DNA of 64,000 nucleotides from Nocardia bovistercoris. GTDB lineage: Bacteria > Actinomycetota > Actinomycetes > Mycobacteriales > Mycobacteriaceae. Below are positions 20,253 to 30,198 of the stretch, piece by piece (position 1 is the first letter of the stretch; each line of letters opens with the position of its first letter). The stretch is taken from contig NZ_JADMLG010000005.1 of the NCBI RefSeq assembly GCF_015674855.1, forward strand, positions 186,001 to 250,000, given 5' to 3'. The notes under the pieces are model-generated. The model did no database searches and was not told the origin of the DNA. It was given only the letters and a program-made list of their open reading frames with translations. Both the position numbers and the translations under genes were made by a program.

Positions 20253-21767
20253 ATGCGAACATCACTCGGCATCTCGGCCGGGAACGAGGTCGTGTGCTCG
20301 GCCGTCGTGTCCACCGCGCCCAACGGCGCCCAGACTTTCGATTACCGGGTCGTCTCCGCTGACGCCGCGCACTCCGACCTCGGTGATCTCGTCGCCTCGT
20401 CGATCGAGTTGATGACCAACCAGCTACCGACGAGCCGGCTCGGCTACGACGCCGCCTTCCCGGCCGACGCGCGCTCCGCCGCCGCCAAATCCACCGGCCG
20501 CGATGGCGTTCCGACGAGTGTCGCGGTGGCCTATCGGAGCAAGGAACAGGCACAGGTGATCCGCGCGGCCACCGGCAAACAGCGCGACCTGCGGCTGGTG
20601 CCCGAGGGCGACGCGGCGCTCACCTACCTGCGCCACACCGGCCTGCTCGACCGGTACGACACGGTGGCGATCATCGATCTCGGCGCGTCCGGGCTCAGCG
20701 TCACCGTGGCCGACCGGGCCGAGAGCTCGATCCTGCGCTCCGAACGCACCACCGTCATCAGCGGCAACGCCATCGACGACCTGATCTACCAGCATCTCGT
20801 CGACCTGCACTACGCCCGGCGCGGCACCAGGCCCAATCGCGGCATGCTCACCAATCGCGGCCGCGCGGCCAAGGAACACCTGTCGGTCGCACCCGCGGTC
20901 ACCATCGACCACGTTGCCGGGCGGCCGCTGAAGCTGACGCGCGCCGATTTCGAGGAACTGATCACCGAACTGCTGCGCGACACCGCCGCTTTCGCCGCCG
21001 CGGTCTTCGCAAGGGCGTCCCGGTATCCGCAGGCCGCGGTGGTCATCGGTGGCGGAGCCAATATCCCGGCTGTGGTCTCCACGCTGTGTCACCGGCTGAA
21101 GCTGCCCGTGCACACCGTGGAGGACCCGGAGTCCGTCATCGCCAAAGGCGCCGCGCTGGTAGCCGATTCGGCGCAGCCGTCGAGCGCCCCGGTCACCGCG
21201 CGCGGCGCCGACACGTCGGCGGGCACCTTCACCAAGGTCGCCGGCATACTCGCGGGCGCGATCGCGGTGGTCGGCCTGGTGATCGGCTACGGCATCAAGA
21301 CCTTCGCGCCCACCTCCGACGATCAGGTCTCCCCCGCGGGCACCACGAGCAGCGCGCAGCACGTGCCGTCCTCCGTCGCGCCCAGTTCCGGTGACACCAC
21401 CCGTCCCTCGACTCCGACCGGCACACCGGACCCCACCGAAACGCCCGACGGCAGCGGCCAGGTTCCGACCACGACGGCGACACCCATACCGTCCACCCAG
21501 CCCACCTTGCGACCCGATCCGAACCTGCCGCCGATCCCGTACCCGGCGGAGATCCTCGGACCGCTGCTCGGCGGTCGGTCGACGCCATCGGGGGCGGCCA
21601 CCGGCCACACGTCAGCACCCACCACGGGAGCCGCGCCGTCCACTCCCACGCAGGAGCCCGCGCGGTCGAGCATCCCGCTTCCGGCGCCGCCGCACGACCC
21701 CGTGGAGTCCTCGGTGCCCGCGCCGCTCCGGCCGTTGCCGGGTGAATCCGGAAGCGCCGCAGGCTGA
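20253..21767 (+). CDS. Membrane-anchored Hsp70/actin-fold ATPase-like protein
   Basis: A 504-residue protein. Residues 1-300 resemble the nucleotide-binding half of Hsp70: TVAIIDLGASGLSVTV (phosphate 2 strand), the QAAVVIGGGANIPAVVSTL adenosine motif, and ESVIAKGAALVA at the end of the domain. The first phosphate loop (LGISAGNEVVCSAVV) deviates from the DnaK LGTTNS motif. There is no Hsp70 substrate-binding domain; a transmembrane helix (VAGILAGAIAVVGLVIGYG, about 325-345) and a Thr/Pro/Ser-rich external tail follow. Similar proteins occur in Nocardia and mycobacteria as Hsp70-family proteins of unknown role. AGGGAGG precedes ATG 20253 by 5 nt. It is divergent from groES. Confidence 0.8.
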   Translation: MRTSLGISAGNEVVCSAVVSTAPNGAQTFDYRVVSADAAHSDLGDLVASSIELMTNQLPTSRLGYDAAFPADARSAAAKSTGRDGVPTSVAVAYRSKEQAQVIRAATGKQRDLRLVPEGDAALTYLRHTGLLDRYDTVAIIDLGASGLSVTVADRAESSILRSERTTVISGNAIDDLIYQHLVDLHYARRGTRPNRGMLTNRGRAAKEHLSVAPAVTIDHVAGRPLKLTRADFEELITELLRDTAAFAAAVFARASRYPQAAVVIGGGANIPAVVSTLCHRLKLPVHTVEDPESVIAKGAALVADSAQPSSAPVTARGADTSAGTFTKVAGILAGAIAVVGLVIGYGIKTFAPTSDDQVSPAGTTSSAQHVPSSVAPSSGDTTRPSTPTGTPDPTETPDGSGQVPTTTATPIPSTQPTLRPDPNLPPIPYPAEILGPLLGGRSTPSGAATGHTSAPTTGAAPSTPTQEPARSSIPLPAPPHDPVESSVPAPLRPLPGESGSAAG

Positions 21768-22003
21768 ATCGGTGCGTGCCGGGCACCCTTGGGAGACGGA
21801 CCGTTCGGTTCTCCGGGATGCGGCAGAGTCGTCCGGATGCGTCCGGAACACGCCGTGCACGCACCGACAACCTCGCCGCGAAACGCACCGACAGTACCGC
21901 CGCGAGATGCGCCCGGAACCTGTCCGTGGACGATGTTCGGAACACCGCCGCGCGAGCTAGTCCAGGGGCCGAGCAGTTCAGGGCATTTCCGCCCTGAACG
22001 CGC

Positions 22004-23047
22004 TCAGAAGACCTGACTCGTGGAGACCGCGAGACCGGGGTCGGTGGCGACCGTCAGTTCCGAAGGCTGCGCACCGCCCCCGATGACATGCGCGCCGAGC
22101 GCCGCGATCATGACGCCGTTGTCGGTGCACAGGCGCGGCTTGGGCACCCGGAGGGTGAGTCCGGCGTCGGCACAGCGCTGTTCGGCCATCGAACGGATGC
22201 GGGAGTTCGCGGTCGCGCCGCCGCCGAGCACCAGGGTGTCGACGCCGAGATCCGCGGCCGCACGCACCGCCTTCATGGTCAGCACGTCGGCGACCGACTC
22301 CTGGAACGATGCCGCGATATCGCCGATCGGCAGGTCGTCGGGGCCGACGCCCTTGCGATGCGCGGCCTCCACGTAGCGGGCCACCGCGGTTTTCAGGCCG
22401 GAGAAGGAGAAGTCGTAGCGCGAGTCGCGCGGACCGGTCATGCCGCGCGGGAACGCGATCGCGGCGGGGTCGCCGTCGCGGGCCGCGGCGTCCAGCGCCG
22501 GACCGCCCGGATAGCCGAGCCCGAGCAGTCGGGCGACCTTGTCGAAGGCCTCGCCCGCCGCGTCGTCCACGGTGCTGCCGAGTTCGGTGATCGGCCTGGC
22601 CAAGTCGGTGACGTGCAGCAGATGCGTGTGGCCGCCGGAGACAAGCAGCGCGACGCACGGCGGCATCGGACCGTGCTCGAGGGTGTCCACCGCGACGTGT
22701 CCGCCCAGATGGTTGAGCGCGAAGAACGGCACATCCCAGGCCGCCGCATAGGCTTTCGCGGCCGCGACACCGACCAGCAGCGCGCCCGCGAGACCGGGGC
22801 CGATGGTGACGGCCAGCGCGTCGGGTTTGGCGACACCGGCCGCGGCCAGCGCCCGCCGCATCGCCGGGACGATGGCCTCCAGATGCGCGCGCGAGGCGAT
22901 CTCGGGAACAACGCCGCCGAAGCGCGCGTGCTGATCGACGCTGGAGGCCACCTCGTCGGCGAGCAGCACACAGGAGCCGTCGGCTGCGGCGCGGACGATA
23001 CCGACACCGGTCTCGTCGCAGGAACTCTCGATGCCCATGACGATCAC
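22004..23047 (-). CDS. tsaD: tRNA N6-threonylcarbamoyladenosine transferase TsaD
   Basis: A 347-residue metal-dependent ASKHA ATPase that transfers the threonylcarbamoyl group to A37 of ANN-decoding tRNAs. [14 protein letters not shown] opens the fold; HLGGHVAVD and SGGHTHLL carry the metal-binding histidines; and [14 protein letters not shown] plus [10 protein letters not shown] complete the nucleotide and metal site. GTG at 23047 overlaps the rimI stop (GTGA), so translation is coupled; an ATG lies three codons in. It is the last gene of tsaB-rimI-tsaD. Confidence 0.97.
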   Translation of the reverse strand: MIVMGIESSCDETGVGIVRAAADGSCVLLADEVASSVDQHARFGGVVPEIASRAHLEAIVPAMRRALAAAGVAKPDALAVTIGPGLAGALLVGVAAAKAYAAAWDVPFFALNHLGGHVAVDTLEHGPMPPCVALLVSGGHTHLLHVTDLARPITELGSTVDDAAGEAFDKVARLLGLGYPGGPALDAAARDGDPAAIAFPRGMTGPRDSRYDFSFSGLKTAVARYVEAAHRKGVGPDDLPIGDIAASFQESVADVLTMKAVRAAADLGVDTLVLGGGATANSRIRSMAEQRCADAGLTLRVPKPRLCTDNGVMIAALGAHVIGGGAQPSELTVATDPGLAVSTSQVF

Positions 23048-23559
23048 GACAGCACCTCGTCCGGATCGGGCAGTTCCGGTCTGCGCATGGTGTACGCGTC
23101 GGCGCCGCTGGGGTGGTAGTAGTTCTTGCGCAATCCGATGATGTGGAAGCCGTGCTTGGCGTACATCGAGATCGCTGGCTCGTTGTCGGTGCGCACTTCG
23201 AGGAATACCGGGCCGCCGCGCTTGTCCGCCTCGGTGAGCAGCACCTCGAGCAGCATGGTTCCGAGGCCGCCGCGATGGCAGGTCGGGTCGACGCCGATGG
23301 TGTGGATCTCGGCCTCGGGATGTTCGGCGTCGCCGAGCAGCGCGATACCCGCGTAGCCGACCGTCCGGCCCGCGCCGTCGCGCGCCGTGAAATAGCGGTT
23401 GTGCGGCGCGGCCAGCTCCGAGCGGAACGCCACCGTGTGCCACGGATCGTCCTCGGGGAACAGCAGTTGCTCCATTTCGACGCAGCGCGCGATATCGACG
23501 ACGTGCATCGGGCGGACGCGGAACTCCCGCGGGCGCGCCTCGGTGTCCATCGCGTTCAC
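23044..23559 (-). CDS. rimI: RimI-type N-alpha-acetyltransferase
   Basis: A 171-residue GNAT-fold acetyltransferase. The acetyl-CoA motif is [14 protein letters not shown], followed by the [41 protein letters not shown] segment characteristic of RimI, which acetylates the N-terminus of ribosomal protein S18 and other proteins. The GTG start overlaps the tsaB stop (GTGA), and its own stop overlaps the tsaD start in the same way, so tsaB-rimI-tsaD forms a tightly coupled operon as in other actinobacteria. Confidence 0.95.
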   Translation of the reverse strand: MNAMDTEARPREFRVRPMHVVDIARCVEMEQLLFPEDDPWHTVAFRSELAAPHNRYFTARDGAGRTVGYAGIALLGDAEHPEAEIHTIGVDPTCHRGGLGTMLLEVLLTEADKRGGPVFLEVRTDNEPAISMYAKHGFHIIGLRKNYYHPSGADAYTMRRPELPDPDEVLS

Positions 23560-24251
23560 GCTCCCGTCCGATCGAGGGTGCGGAAGCTGTTCTCCACCGC
23601 GTCCGGCCTGCGCAGATACATCGGCGTCAGCGGCTGCGGCACGGCGCGTGCCAGCAGTTCGGCGGACGCGACGCGGACCAGGCCCGCGGGTGACGGCGTT
23701 TCGACGGGCAGCACCGGCAGGTCGAAGAAGTCGACGTGGGAAGCCGATCCGGCGATCACCTCGGCCTGCGCCGAATCCAGGTCGCCGGGTTTGACGACCT
23801 CGGGTCCCGCGGTGCGGACGCCGTCGCGGTAGCGGGCCCAGTAGATCTCGCGGCGGCGCGCGTCGGTGACCACGAGCAGTTCCCGGCCGGGCGTGAGGTC
23901 GGGCGCGCAGTCGGCGGCGACCGCGTCGAGGCTGCACACCCCGTACACCGGGAGACCGAGCGCGTCACCGAACGCGGCGGCGGTCGCCATGCCGACCCGC
24001 AGCCCCGTGAACGGGCCAGGGCCGACACCGACCACGACCGCCACGATATCGGCTCTGGAACGGCCTGCCTCGGTGAGGCATTCGAGGATCTGCGGGGTGA
24101 GCACCTCAGCGTGCGCCCGAGGGTCGACCCGGACTCGCGAGGCCACCGTACGCACCTGCGGCACGGCGTCCGCGTCCGTCGCGGCCTGCCCCAGTTCCAC
24201 CAACCCGGCTGTCACGGCGGGTGTCGCGGTGTCGACAGCTAGTACAAGCAT
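23556..24251 (-). CDS. tsaB: t6A complex subunit TsaB
   Basis: A 231-residue ASKHA-fold protein, partner of TsaD in tRNA t6A37 synthesis. It starts [19 protein letters not shown] and has the [34 protein letters not shown] core found in all TsaB proteins. It lacks the metal-binding histidines of TsaD, as expected for the non-catalytic subunit. tsaE is upstream on the same strand with a 99-bp gap. Confidence 0.95.
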   Translation of the reverse strand: MLVLAVDTATPAVTAGLVELGQAATDADAVPQVRTVASRVRVDPRAHAEVLTPQILECLTEAGRSRADIVAVVVGVGPGPFTGLRVGMATAAAFGDALGLPVYGVCSLDAVAADCAPDLTPGRELLVVTDARRREIYWARYRDGVRTAGPEVVKPGDLDSAQAEVIAGSASHVDFFDLPVLPVETPSPAGLVRVASAELLARAVPQPLTPMYLRRPDAVENSFRTLDRTGA

Positions 24252-24350
24252 GATTGCCCAACGATACCGGGTGGTAGCGGGCAGCCGTACCGAGCTACCG
24301 CGCGGCGTCGGCGCGCTCGGCGCCGCCGCGGCAGGCGGATGTGATCGACG

Positions 24351-24794
24351 CTACTCGACCCATTCCCAGACGGCGGTCCGCACATCGGATTCGGGCTCGC
24401 GTGACAGCCGCACCCGCAGGTGCCGGTCGGCGAGATGTTCGACCACGCCGAGTCCCCATTCCACCACCACCACGGCGTGCTGGAGATCGGTGTCGAGGTC
24501 GAGGGCGTCCAACTCGTCGAGATCACCGCCGAGCCGATAGGCGTCGACATGCACCATCGGCACCGCGCCCGCCGCCGCGCCCGCCCGGTGCTGGCGCGCG
24601 ATGACGAATGTGGGCGAACTCACCCGGCCCTGCACGCCGAGCCCGTCGGCTATCCCCCGCGTCAACGCCGTCTTGCCCGCGCCGAGCGGACCGTCGAGAA
24701 CCACCAGATCGCCTGCGGTCAGGTCGGCGGACAACTCGCGCCCGAGCGCCTCGGTGTCCTCGACCGTCGGCAGCTCCCGCCGCTGCTGCGCCAC
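24351..24794 (-). CDS. tsaE: t6A ATPase TsaE
   Basis: A 147-residue P-loop ATPase that regulates the TsaB-TsaD complex. Walker A is GPLGAGKTALTRG, with SSPTFVIARQH as a switch-like segment. VHVDAYRLGGDLDELDALDLDTDLQHAVVVVEWG contains the Asp and Glu motifs typical of the family. The start is GTG at 24794 with GGAGGCG just upstream. It is the first gene of the t6A cluster and lies downstream of an alpha/beta hydrolase gene. Confidence 0.95.
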   Translation of the reverse strand: MAQQRRELPTVEDTEALGRELSADLTAGDLVVLDGPLGAGKTALTRGIADGLGVQGRVSSPTFVIARQHRAGAAAGAVPMVHVDAYRLGGDLDELDALDLDTDLQHAVVVVEWGLGVVEHLADRHLRVRLSREPESDVRTAVWEWVE

Positions 24795-25006
24795 CGCCGC
24801 CTCCGATCGTCACAGTCGAATCCGCACGAGCGTACCGACGCGAGCCCGGTCGCGATCCGGCGGGCGGGGCGTCGGTCTGCCGCCGACAGCCGCGCACCAC
24901 TCGCATCGATCAGCCCCTACGACCCATGCCGTTCAGCCGACCACGGCTCGCGTCTATCGACCGCCCACAGACCGGCACCGCTCGAACGGCTCGCCGGGCG
25001 GGCCGA

Positions 25007-26110
25007 TCAACTGCCTGCGGCCTCGGGGTCGGATCGCCTCGGCACGAAGCGCTCGTGTGCCAGTGCGCGCACCAACAGTTGATCGAGCGCCTCCGCGACC
25101 ACCTCCGGGTACTGCATGTGCGGCATGTGGGCGGCGTCGTCGATGCGCACCAGGAAACTGCCCGGCAGGGCGCGGTGCAGGGCGCGGGAATTGCGGAACG
25201 GGATGACCAGATCGTGGCCCGCGCCGAGGACGAGTACGGGCAGCTCGGCCAGGATCGGCAGGGCCGCCGACTCGTCGTGCAACTCGATGGCCTTCAGGAA
25301 TTTGACGATCGTCTCCACGGGCGTGCGGTCGATCATCAGGGTCGCGAAGCGGGACAGCGTCGGACTGACCGGGCCGTGGAACGAACTCACGTGCAGGATC
25401 GGCGCGATGACCTGACGCACCGAACTGCGCCCGGCCTGCACCAGCGCGGGCGCGGTGTGCACGGCCAGGCGGAAGCCGTCGATCGCCGGATTGCGCAACA
25501 GTTGCGTGACCCCGGCCGCGGTCACCTCCGCCGCGGCCGTCGACAGCAGCCCGACGCCGATCACGCGCGCGGCGAAGAGTTCGGGGGCGTGCGCGGCCGC
25601 GGCCAGCACCGCCATACCGCCCAGCGAATGTCCGATCACGAGCACGGGTCCGGTGGGCGCGGCGCTCTCGATCACGGCCGCCACATCGCGCCCGAGCTGG
25701 GCGACGGTACAGCTCTGCGTGCTCGGCGTGCCGGACCGACCGTGGCCGCGCAGGTCGAAGAACACCATCCGAACCCGTTCGCCCCAACGCTTTTCCAGAT
25801 CGCGACGCTGGAAGTGGAAGGACTCCATGCTGTTACAGAAGCCGTGCACGAAGATCGCGGTGACCGGCGCGTCCGGCGGCCCGCATTCACGGGTCGAGAG
25901 CCGCACGCCGTCCTCGGTGAGCACCGCGCCCGCACGATCGCGCTCGAGCAGGGTGAAATCCTCGTCACGGTATTCGTCACGATGGGCAGGCCACAGCACC
26001 TGCGAACCGAGTCGGCGCAGGGCGTGCGCACCGGCGAGGGCTCCGACGACCCCGGCGGTCGCCAGACCACCGCGCAGGACGGTAATGCGATTCGAACGTC
26101 GCGATCCCAT
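25007..26110 (-). CDS. Alpha/beta hydrolase with N-terminal membrane segment
   Basis: A 367-residue hydrolase. After a basic start there is a hydrophobic stretch (GGLATAGVVGALAGAHALRRLG) that may anchor or export it. The fold motifs are complete: VHGFCNSMESF (oxyanion), DLRGHGRSG, the nucleophile elbow GHSLGG, Asp in LGAGHDLVIPF and His in DDAAHMPHMQYPE. The substrate is unknown; lipases and esterases share this pattern. ATG at 26110 follows GGAAGGG at 6 nt; an in-frame GTG at 26152 has no such site. It lies between alr and tsaE on the same strand, probably one operon. Confidence 0.88.
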   Translation of the reverse strand: MGSRRSNRITVLRGGLATAGVVGALAGAHALRRLGSQVLWPAHRDEYRDEDFTLLERDRAGAVLTEDGVRLSTRECGPPDAPVTAIFVHGFCNSMESFHFQRRDLEKRWGERVRMVFFDLRGHGRSGTPSTQSCTVAQLGRDVAAVIESAAPTGPVLVIGHSLGGMAVLAAAAHAPELFAARVIGVGLLSTAAAEVTAAGVTQLLRNPAIDGFRLAVHTAPALVQAGRSSVRQVIAPILHVSSFHGPVSPTLSRFATLMIDRTPVETIVKFLKAIELHDESAALPILAELPVLVLGAGHDLVIPFRNSRALHRALPGSFLVRIDDAAHMPHMQYPEVVAEALDQLLVRALAHERFVPRRSDPEAAGS

Positions 26111-26209
26111 CGGAACCCTTCCAGATGACGGCCTATCCAACGAGTCGACCACATCGGGTGCGGCACCAACAACAGCAACGGCGTGGCGTCCCCCGCCGGG
26201 CCGCCGGGT

Positions 26210-27349
26210 TCAACCGCCGATATGCCGACGGATTACCCGCCCTTTGGGCGCGCACACCACCTCGTAGTGGATGGTGTCGAGCAGATCGGCCCATTCCTGC
26301 GCGGTCGGCTCGCCCGCACCGCCGCCGAACAGCACCGCGGTATCGCCCTCGGTCACGCCGGCGGGGTTGTCGCCGAGGTCGACGACGAACTGATCCATGC
26401 AGACCCGCCCGACGCTCGGTCTTCGCCGACCGCCGACCAGCACGTCGAACCGTCCGCTCAAGAGCCGGAACACCCCGTCGGCGTATCCGGCGGGCACCAG
26501 GGCGACGGTGGTGTCGCGCGGGGCGATCCACCGGTGGCCGTAGGAGACGCCCTCCCCCGCCGGAACCCGCTTGACCAACGCGACCCGCGCCTGGAACGTC
26601 ATCGCGGGCCGCAACCCGACCTCGGGCAGGCCGGGAATCGGCGCCAGCCCGTACACCGCGATGCCGGGACGAACCATGTCGAAGGCCAGATCGGGGCGGG
26701 TCATGGTGGCGGCGGAATTCGCCAGATGCGTCAGTTCCGGCCGCAGACCGGCCGCCCGCGCGGCTTCGACCGCCGCGACGAACCGCTCGCGCTGAATGTC
26801 GAGGAACGGGTGCTCCGGTTCGTCGGCGTGCGCGAGGTGGGAGAACACGGCCCGCAACCGCACCACGCCCTCCGACTCGAGCATCCGCAGTTCGGCGAGG
26901 ACCGCCGGATACTCGTCGGGCGCGATGCCATTGCGGTTGAGCCCGGTGTCGACCTTCAGCGCCACCACGGCGGTCCGCCGGATGCCACGCGCCGCACCCG
27001 CGACCGCACGCAGATGCGCGAGCGAGGGGACGCCGATCTCGATATCGGCCGCGATGGCGGCCGCGTAGTCGGCGTCGGCGTTGTTGAGCCAGCACAGGAT
27101 CGGCGCGGTGATGCCCGCACCGCGTAATCGCACCGCCTCGGCGACGGTGGTCACCCCGAGCTCCGCGGCCCCCGCCCCCAACGCGGCCCGCGCCACCTCG
27201 ACCGCCCCGTGGTTGTACCCGTCGGCCTTCACCACCACCATCACCGCCGCGTCACCGGCGTATCCGCGCAGGACACGCACATTGTGCGCGATGGCGTCCA
27301 GGTCGACGACGGTCTCCACTTGGGCATTCACGGCTAAAGATCCTGCCAT
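26210..27349 (-). CDS. alr: Alanine racemase
   Basis: A 379-residue pyridoxal-phosphate enzyme that makes D-alanine for peptidoglycan. The PLP-binding Lys lies in VVVKADGYNHGA. The second catalytic base is the Tyr in GEGVSYGHRW; RVCMDQFVVDLG is the dimer and substrate region, and the end is the usual beta domain. ATG at 27349 was chosen. GTG at 27331 (VNAQVETVVDLDAI), with AGGAT upstream, is an alternative since family similarity starts about there. It is the first of alr-hydrolase-tsaE. Confidence 0.95.
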   Translation of the reverse strand: MAGSLAVNAQVETVVDLDAIAHNVRVLRGYAGDAAVMVVVKADGYNHGAVEVARAALGAGAAELGVTTVAEAVRLRGAGITAPILCWLNNADADYAAAIAADIEIGVPSLAHLRAVAGAARGIRRTAVVALKVDTGLNRNGIAPDEYPAVLAELRMLESEGVVRLRAVFSHLAHADEPEHPFLDIQRERFVAAVEAARAAGLRPELTHLANSAATMTRPDLAFDMVRPGIAVYGLAPIPGLPEVGLRPAMTFQARVALVKRVPAGEGVSYGHRWIAPRDTTVALVPAGYADGVFRLLSGRFDVLVGGRRRPSVGRVCMDQFVVDLGDNPAGVTEGDTAVLFGGGAGEPTAQEWADLLDTIHYEVVCAPKGRVIRRHIGG

Positions 27350-27687
27350 CCCAGCGCCGCCCGCAACGCGCGCCACGATCCGGTCGGCCCGGCGAGGCGG
27401 CCTGATAGCCGGACCTCAACTGGTCGAATGAACAGCTCGGTGATTTCGTACACGCGAAGTCCGGATCGCACACAACCCGCAGGCGCAGCGGGTAGGGCGC
27501 CCCACACACACGCGTTCCGCATTCCGGCCGTGGGCGCCGCACCGTGTTCCTGATCATTTCTGGGAGTGAGCCCTCCGGCACACTTCTTGGCGGTAGCCGG
27601 CTGGTGGGTGGGCACTCTGTGCTCCTTCCGCCTCGTGTCCCTGCAACGCCCACGTTTCCCTCGAACGGCGCCGATGCGGCGCGGGAT
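27350..27687. other. Intergenic region between nnr and alr
   Basis: About 340 bp between two genes on the same strand. Short frames on both strands have no family resemblance. It presumably holds the alr promoter; no hairpin or repeat was seen. Confidence 0.4.
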
Positions 27688-29139
27688 TCAGGCCGTGCCG
27701 GTAGCGGTGAGGGCGCGCAGGGTGCGGATCGCGGGGCGGAGGTGGTTGAGGAGAGGGTCGGCCGAGATGGGGGCCGCGGTGGGGTGGTCGGCGTGTGCGG
27801 CGAGATTCGCGGCCAGGCTGTGGACTCGGGCCGCGGCGGCGGCGGACCAGGCGGGGTCGCGGCCTGCGGCGAGCAGTGCGCCGATGATGCCGGAAAGAAC
27901 GTCGCCCGCTCCCGCGGTCGCGGCCCATGAGCCGCCCGCCTCGTTGACGAAGGTCGGGCCGCCCGGTGTGGCTACGAGGGTCGCTCGGCCCTTCAGCAGG
28001 ACGGTGACACCCCATGATTCGGCGAGTTCGCGTACCGCGGCAACCCTGTCTTCGCCGACCTCGTGACCGGTCAGGCGCGCGAATTCGCCCGCGTGCGGGG
28101 TCAATACCGTGGGGGCGGTTCGGGTTCGGAGCGGGGAGGGGTCGGCGGCGAGCAGGGTGAGGCCGTCGGCGTCGACGACCACGGGAACCTCGGTCGCCAG
28201 GATGCGGTTCAGGCGGGTGCGGGCGTCGTCGTCGGTGCCCGCGCCGGGGCCGAAGACCCAGGACTGGACGCGGCCGGTGCGTTCGATGGTCGGCGCGGCG
28301 ACCACTTCCGGACAGCGGGCAAGCACATCGGCGGCGCCGGTGCCCGCGTAGCGGACCATGCCCGAGGTGGCGGCGACGGCCGCGCCGGTGCACAGGACCG
28401 CCGCGCCCGGATAGGTAGCGCTGCCCGCGCAGACGCCGGTCACGCCCTGGGTGTACTTGTCGTCGGTCGGACCGGGCACCGGCCAGTCCGCGCCGATCCC
28501 GGCCGGTTCGAGTGCGGCCAGATTCGCATCGGGCAGGCGTAAACCTATGGGCACCAGTTCGATTCGCCCGCACCACGGCGCAGCGAGCGCGTGCACCGGC
28601 TTGTACGCGCCGAAGGCGACCGTCACCCGCGCGCGCACGGCGGGTCCGGTGACCGCGCCGGTGTCGGGGTCGACGCCGCTCGGCAGATCGACCGCGATGA
28701 TCGGAACATCCAGTCCCGCGACGATCTCGGCCGCGCGCGGACGCAGCGGGCCGCGCCCTGAGATGCCGACGATGCCGTCGATCACCAGGTCCGCCGCGCC
28801 GACCTCGTCGCGCACCCGGCCACCCGCGGCACGCAATGCCGCGAGCCCTTTCGCATGTGCGCGTTCGGGATTCAGCAGTACGGCCGTCACCGCGACACCG
28901 CGGCGGCGCAGCATCGAACCCGCCCACAGCGCATCACCGCCGTTGTCGCCTGACCCGACCAACAACGCCACCGCACGACCAGCAACGCCACCGGTGCGCG
29001 CCCGCAACTCCGCCGCGACGACCCCGGCCAACCCGTGCGCCGCCCGCCGCATCGGCACCCCGTCGGGCACCCGCGTGAACAGTTCGGCCTCCGCCGCACG
29101 CACCTCGTCGGCGGTGAAATATCCCCGTCGCGTCGACAT
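27688..29139 (-). CDS. nnr: Bifunctional NAD(P)HX epimerase/dehydratase
   Basis: A 483-residue repair enzyme that restores damaged NAD(P)H hydrates. The N-terminal YjeF_N epimerase domain (about 1-210) has LVGSGDNGGDALWAG and a later substrate loop, VDLPSGVDPDTG. The C-terminal ADP-dependent dehydratase domain (ribokinase-like) has VLTPHAGEFARLTG and AGAGDVLSGIIGALLAAG with the catalytic Asp. The domain order and length match bacterial Nnr/YjeF. It sits upstream of alr, as in mycobacteria (Rv3433c region). Confidence 0.95.
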   Translation of the reverse strand: MSTRRGYFTADEVRAAEAELFTRVPDGVPMRRAAHGLAGVVAAELRARTGGVAGRAVALLVGSGDNGGDALWAGSMLRRRGVAVTAVLLNPERAHAKGLAALRAAGGRVRDEVGAADLVIDGIVGISGRGPLRPRAAEIVAGLDVPIIAVDLPSGVDPDTGAVTGPAVRARVTVAFGAYKPVHALAAPWCGRIELVPIGLRLPDANLAALEPAGIGADWPVPGPTDDKYTQGVTGVCAGSATYPGAAVLCTGAAVAATSGMVRYAGTGAADVLARCPEVVAAPTIERTGRVQSWVFGPGAGTDDDARTRLNRILATEVPVVVDADGLTLLAADPSPLRTRTAPTVLTPHAGEFARLTGHEVGEDRVAAVRELAESWGVTVLLKGRATLVATPGGPTFVNEAGGSWAATAGAGDVLSGIIGALLAAGRDPAWSAAAAARVHSLAANLAAHADHPTAAPISADPLLNHLRPAIRTLRALTATGTA

Positions 29140-29239
29140 CGACGTATCGCCTCCCTCGATCGGGTATCGCGCAAGAAGCCCGTCGCACCGGACCGCCCCG
29201 ACCCTACCCGCCGCACCCGACGCCGGACCGTCCGTACTC

Positions 29240-29520
29240 GTGCGGCGGCGCTCCCACCCCGATCCGACGCAGGTCGACGCGGGTCATCTTGTACGTGCGC
29301 CTGCGCCTCCCTCCCCCGCCGGATCCGCCGAAGCTCGAAGCATGCCGCCCGCACGCGCACAGCGGCGCTCCTCACGCTGATCCGGCGCTGGTCGACGCGG
29401 GCCATTCACACACGCGTGGTGTGACACTCTCCGTGCTGATCTACCGCAGGTCGACGCGGACCGCATTCACACGCGGTACAGCACTCCTCACGCTGATCCG
29501 CCGCCGAGCGGCAGCAGAGA
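29240..29520. repeat. Degenerate ~59-bp tandem repeat array
   Basis: Five diverged units are seen by the recurring GAT at 29261, 29322, 29379, 29438 and 29495 (spacings 61, 57, 59, 57). The best-conserved parts are CACGCTGATC, GGTCGACGCGG (29272, 29390, 29449) and ATTCACACACGCG. It fills the nnr-cupredoxin gap. Both this unit and the 60-bp unit at 601-899 contain a CGCYGAT...ATTCAC order, so the two arrays may be related. Confidence 0.75.
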
Positions 29521-29729
29521 ACCGATCGCGCCACCCACCGCGCGGACGGTACCGCGGCCAACGTAGGTATTCGACCCGGCGCTTCGACGTGAATTCGGAT
29601 TCGACGTCACACCGACGCCTCGTTCGGTCATCTCCAGGTTCTGCGTGTTGTCCGCCCGAGGTGCCGGCGGAATTGCCGGGCGCGGTGCCGCGCGGGTGGT
29701 GTGAGACCTCGCGGCTAGGCTTGGGCAGC

Positions 29730-30164
29730 ATGTCGATCCGTAGTCACGTCAACGGTAGCCGCGTCAACGCAGTGCGGATCGTGACCGCTGTCCTCCTGTG
29801 CGCCGCCGTGGCGTCGAGCGGCTGCGGATCCGATGAATCCGCGAGCACGGCGACCACCTCCGCCGCAGCGAGCGCCGCGAATCCGACGAGCGCCGGACCG
29901 CGCGAATCCGCCGCGGTCACCGTGCGCGTCGACGACATGAAGTTCTCGCCCGCCGAGGTGACCGTGCAGGTCGGCGACACCGTCACCTGGAAGTTCAGCG
30001 ACCGGTTCCCGCATTCGGTGCAGGGCATGGGCGACAAGGCGATGGGCATCAACAGTCCCATCTACAACACCGGCGAGTGGAGCTACACCTTCACCTCGGC
30101 GGGATCGTACCGCTATCTGTGCTCCCTGCACCCGGAGATGCGCGGCACCGTCACGGTGCGGTGA
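29730..30164 (+). CDS. Cupredoxin-domain lipoprotein (plastocyanin-like)
   Basis: A 144-residue exported protein. An N-terminal hydrophobic segment (VNAVRIVTAVLLCAAVASSGC) ends in a Cys that may be lipid-modified, although SSGC is a weak lipobox. A Ser/Thr/Ala linker precedes a single cupredoxin domain (about 62-144): VRVDDMKFSPAEVTVQVGDTVTWKF, then type 1 copper ligands His in FPHSVQG, Cys in YLCSLHPEM, and the following His and Met. It is likely a small copper protein for electron transfer or copper handling at the cell surface. It is convergent with glmS and preceded by the degenerate repeat array. Confidence 0.9.
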   Translation: MSIRSHVNGSRVNAVRIVTAVLLCAAVASSGCGSDESASTATTSAAASAANPTSAGPRESAAVTVRVDDMKFSPAEVTVQVGDTVTWKFSDRFPHSVQGMGDKAMGINSPIYNTGEWSYTFTSAGSYRYLCSLHPEMRGTVTVR

Positions 30165-30193
30165 CCGGCGGCGCCGGTTGCGACGCCGCCGGT
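30164..30193. terminator. Shared hairpin between cupredoxin gene and glmS
   Basis: ACCGGCGGCG (30164-30173) and CGCCGCCGGT (30184-30193) form a 10-bp perfect stem in the 34-bp gap between two convergent stops. It is a likely bidirectional terminator. Confidence 0.75.
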
Positions 30194-30198
30194 GAAAC

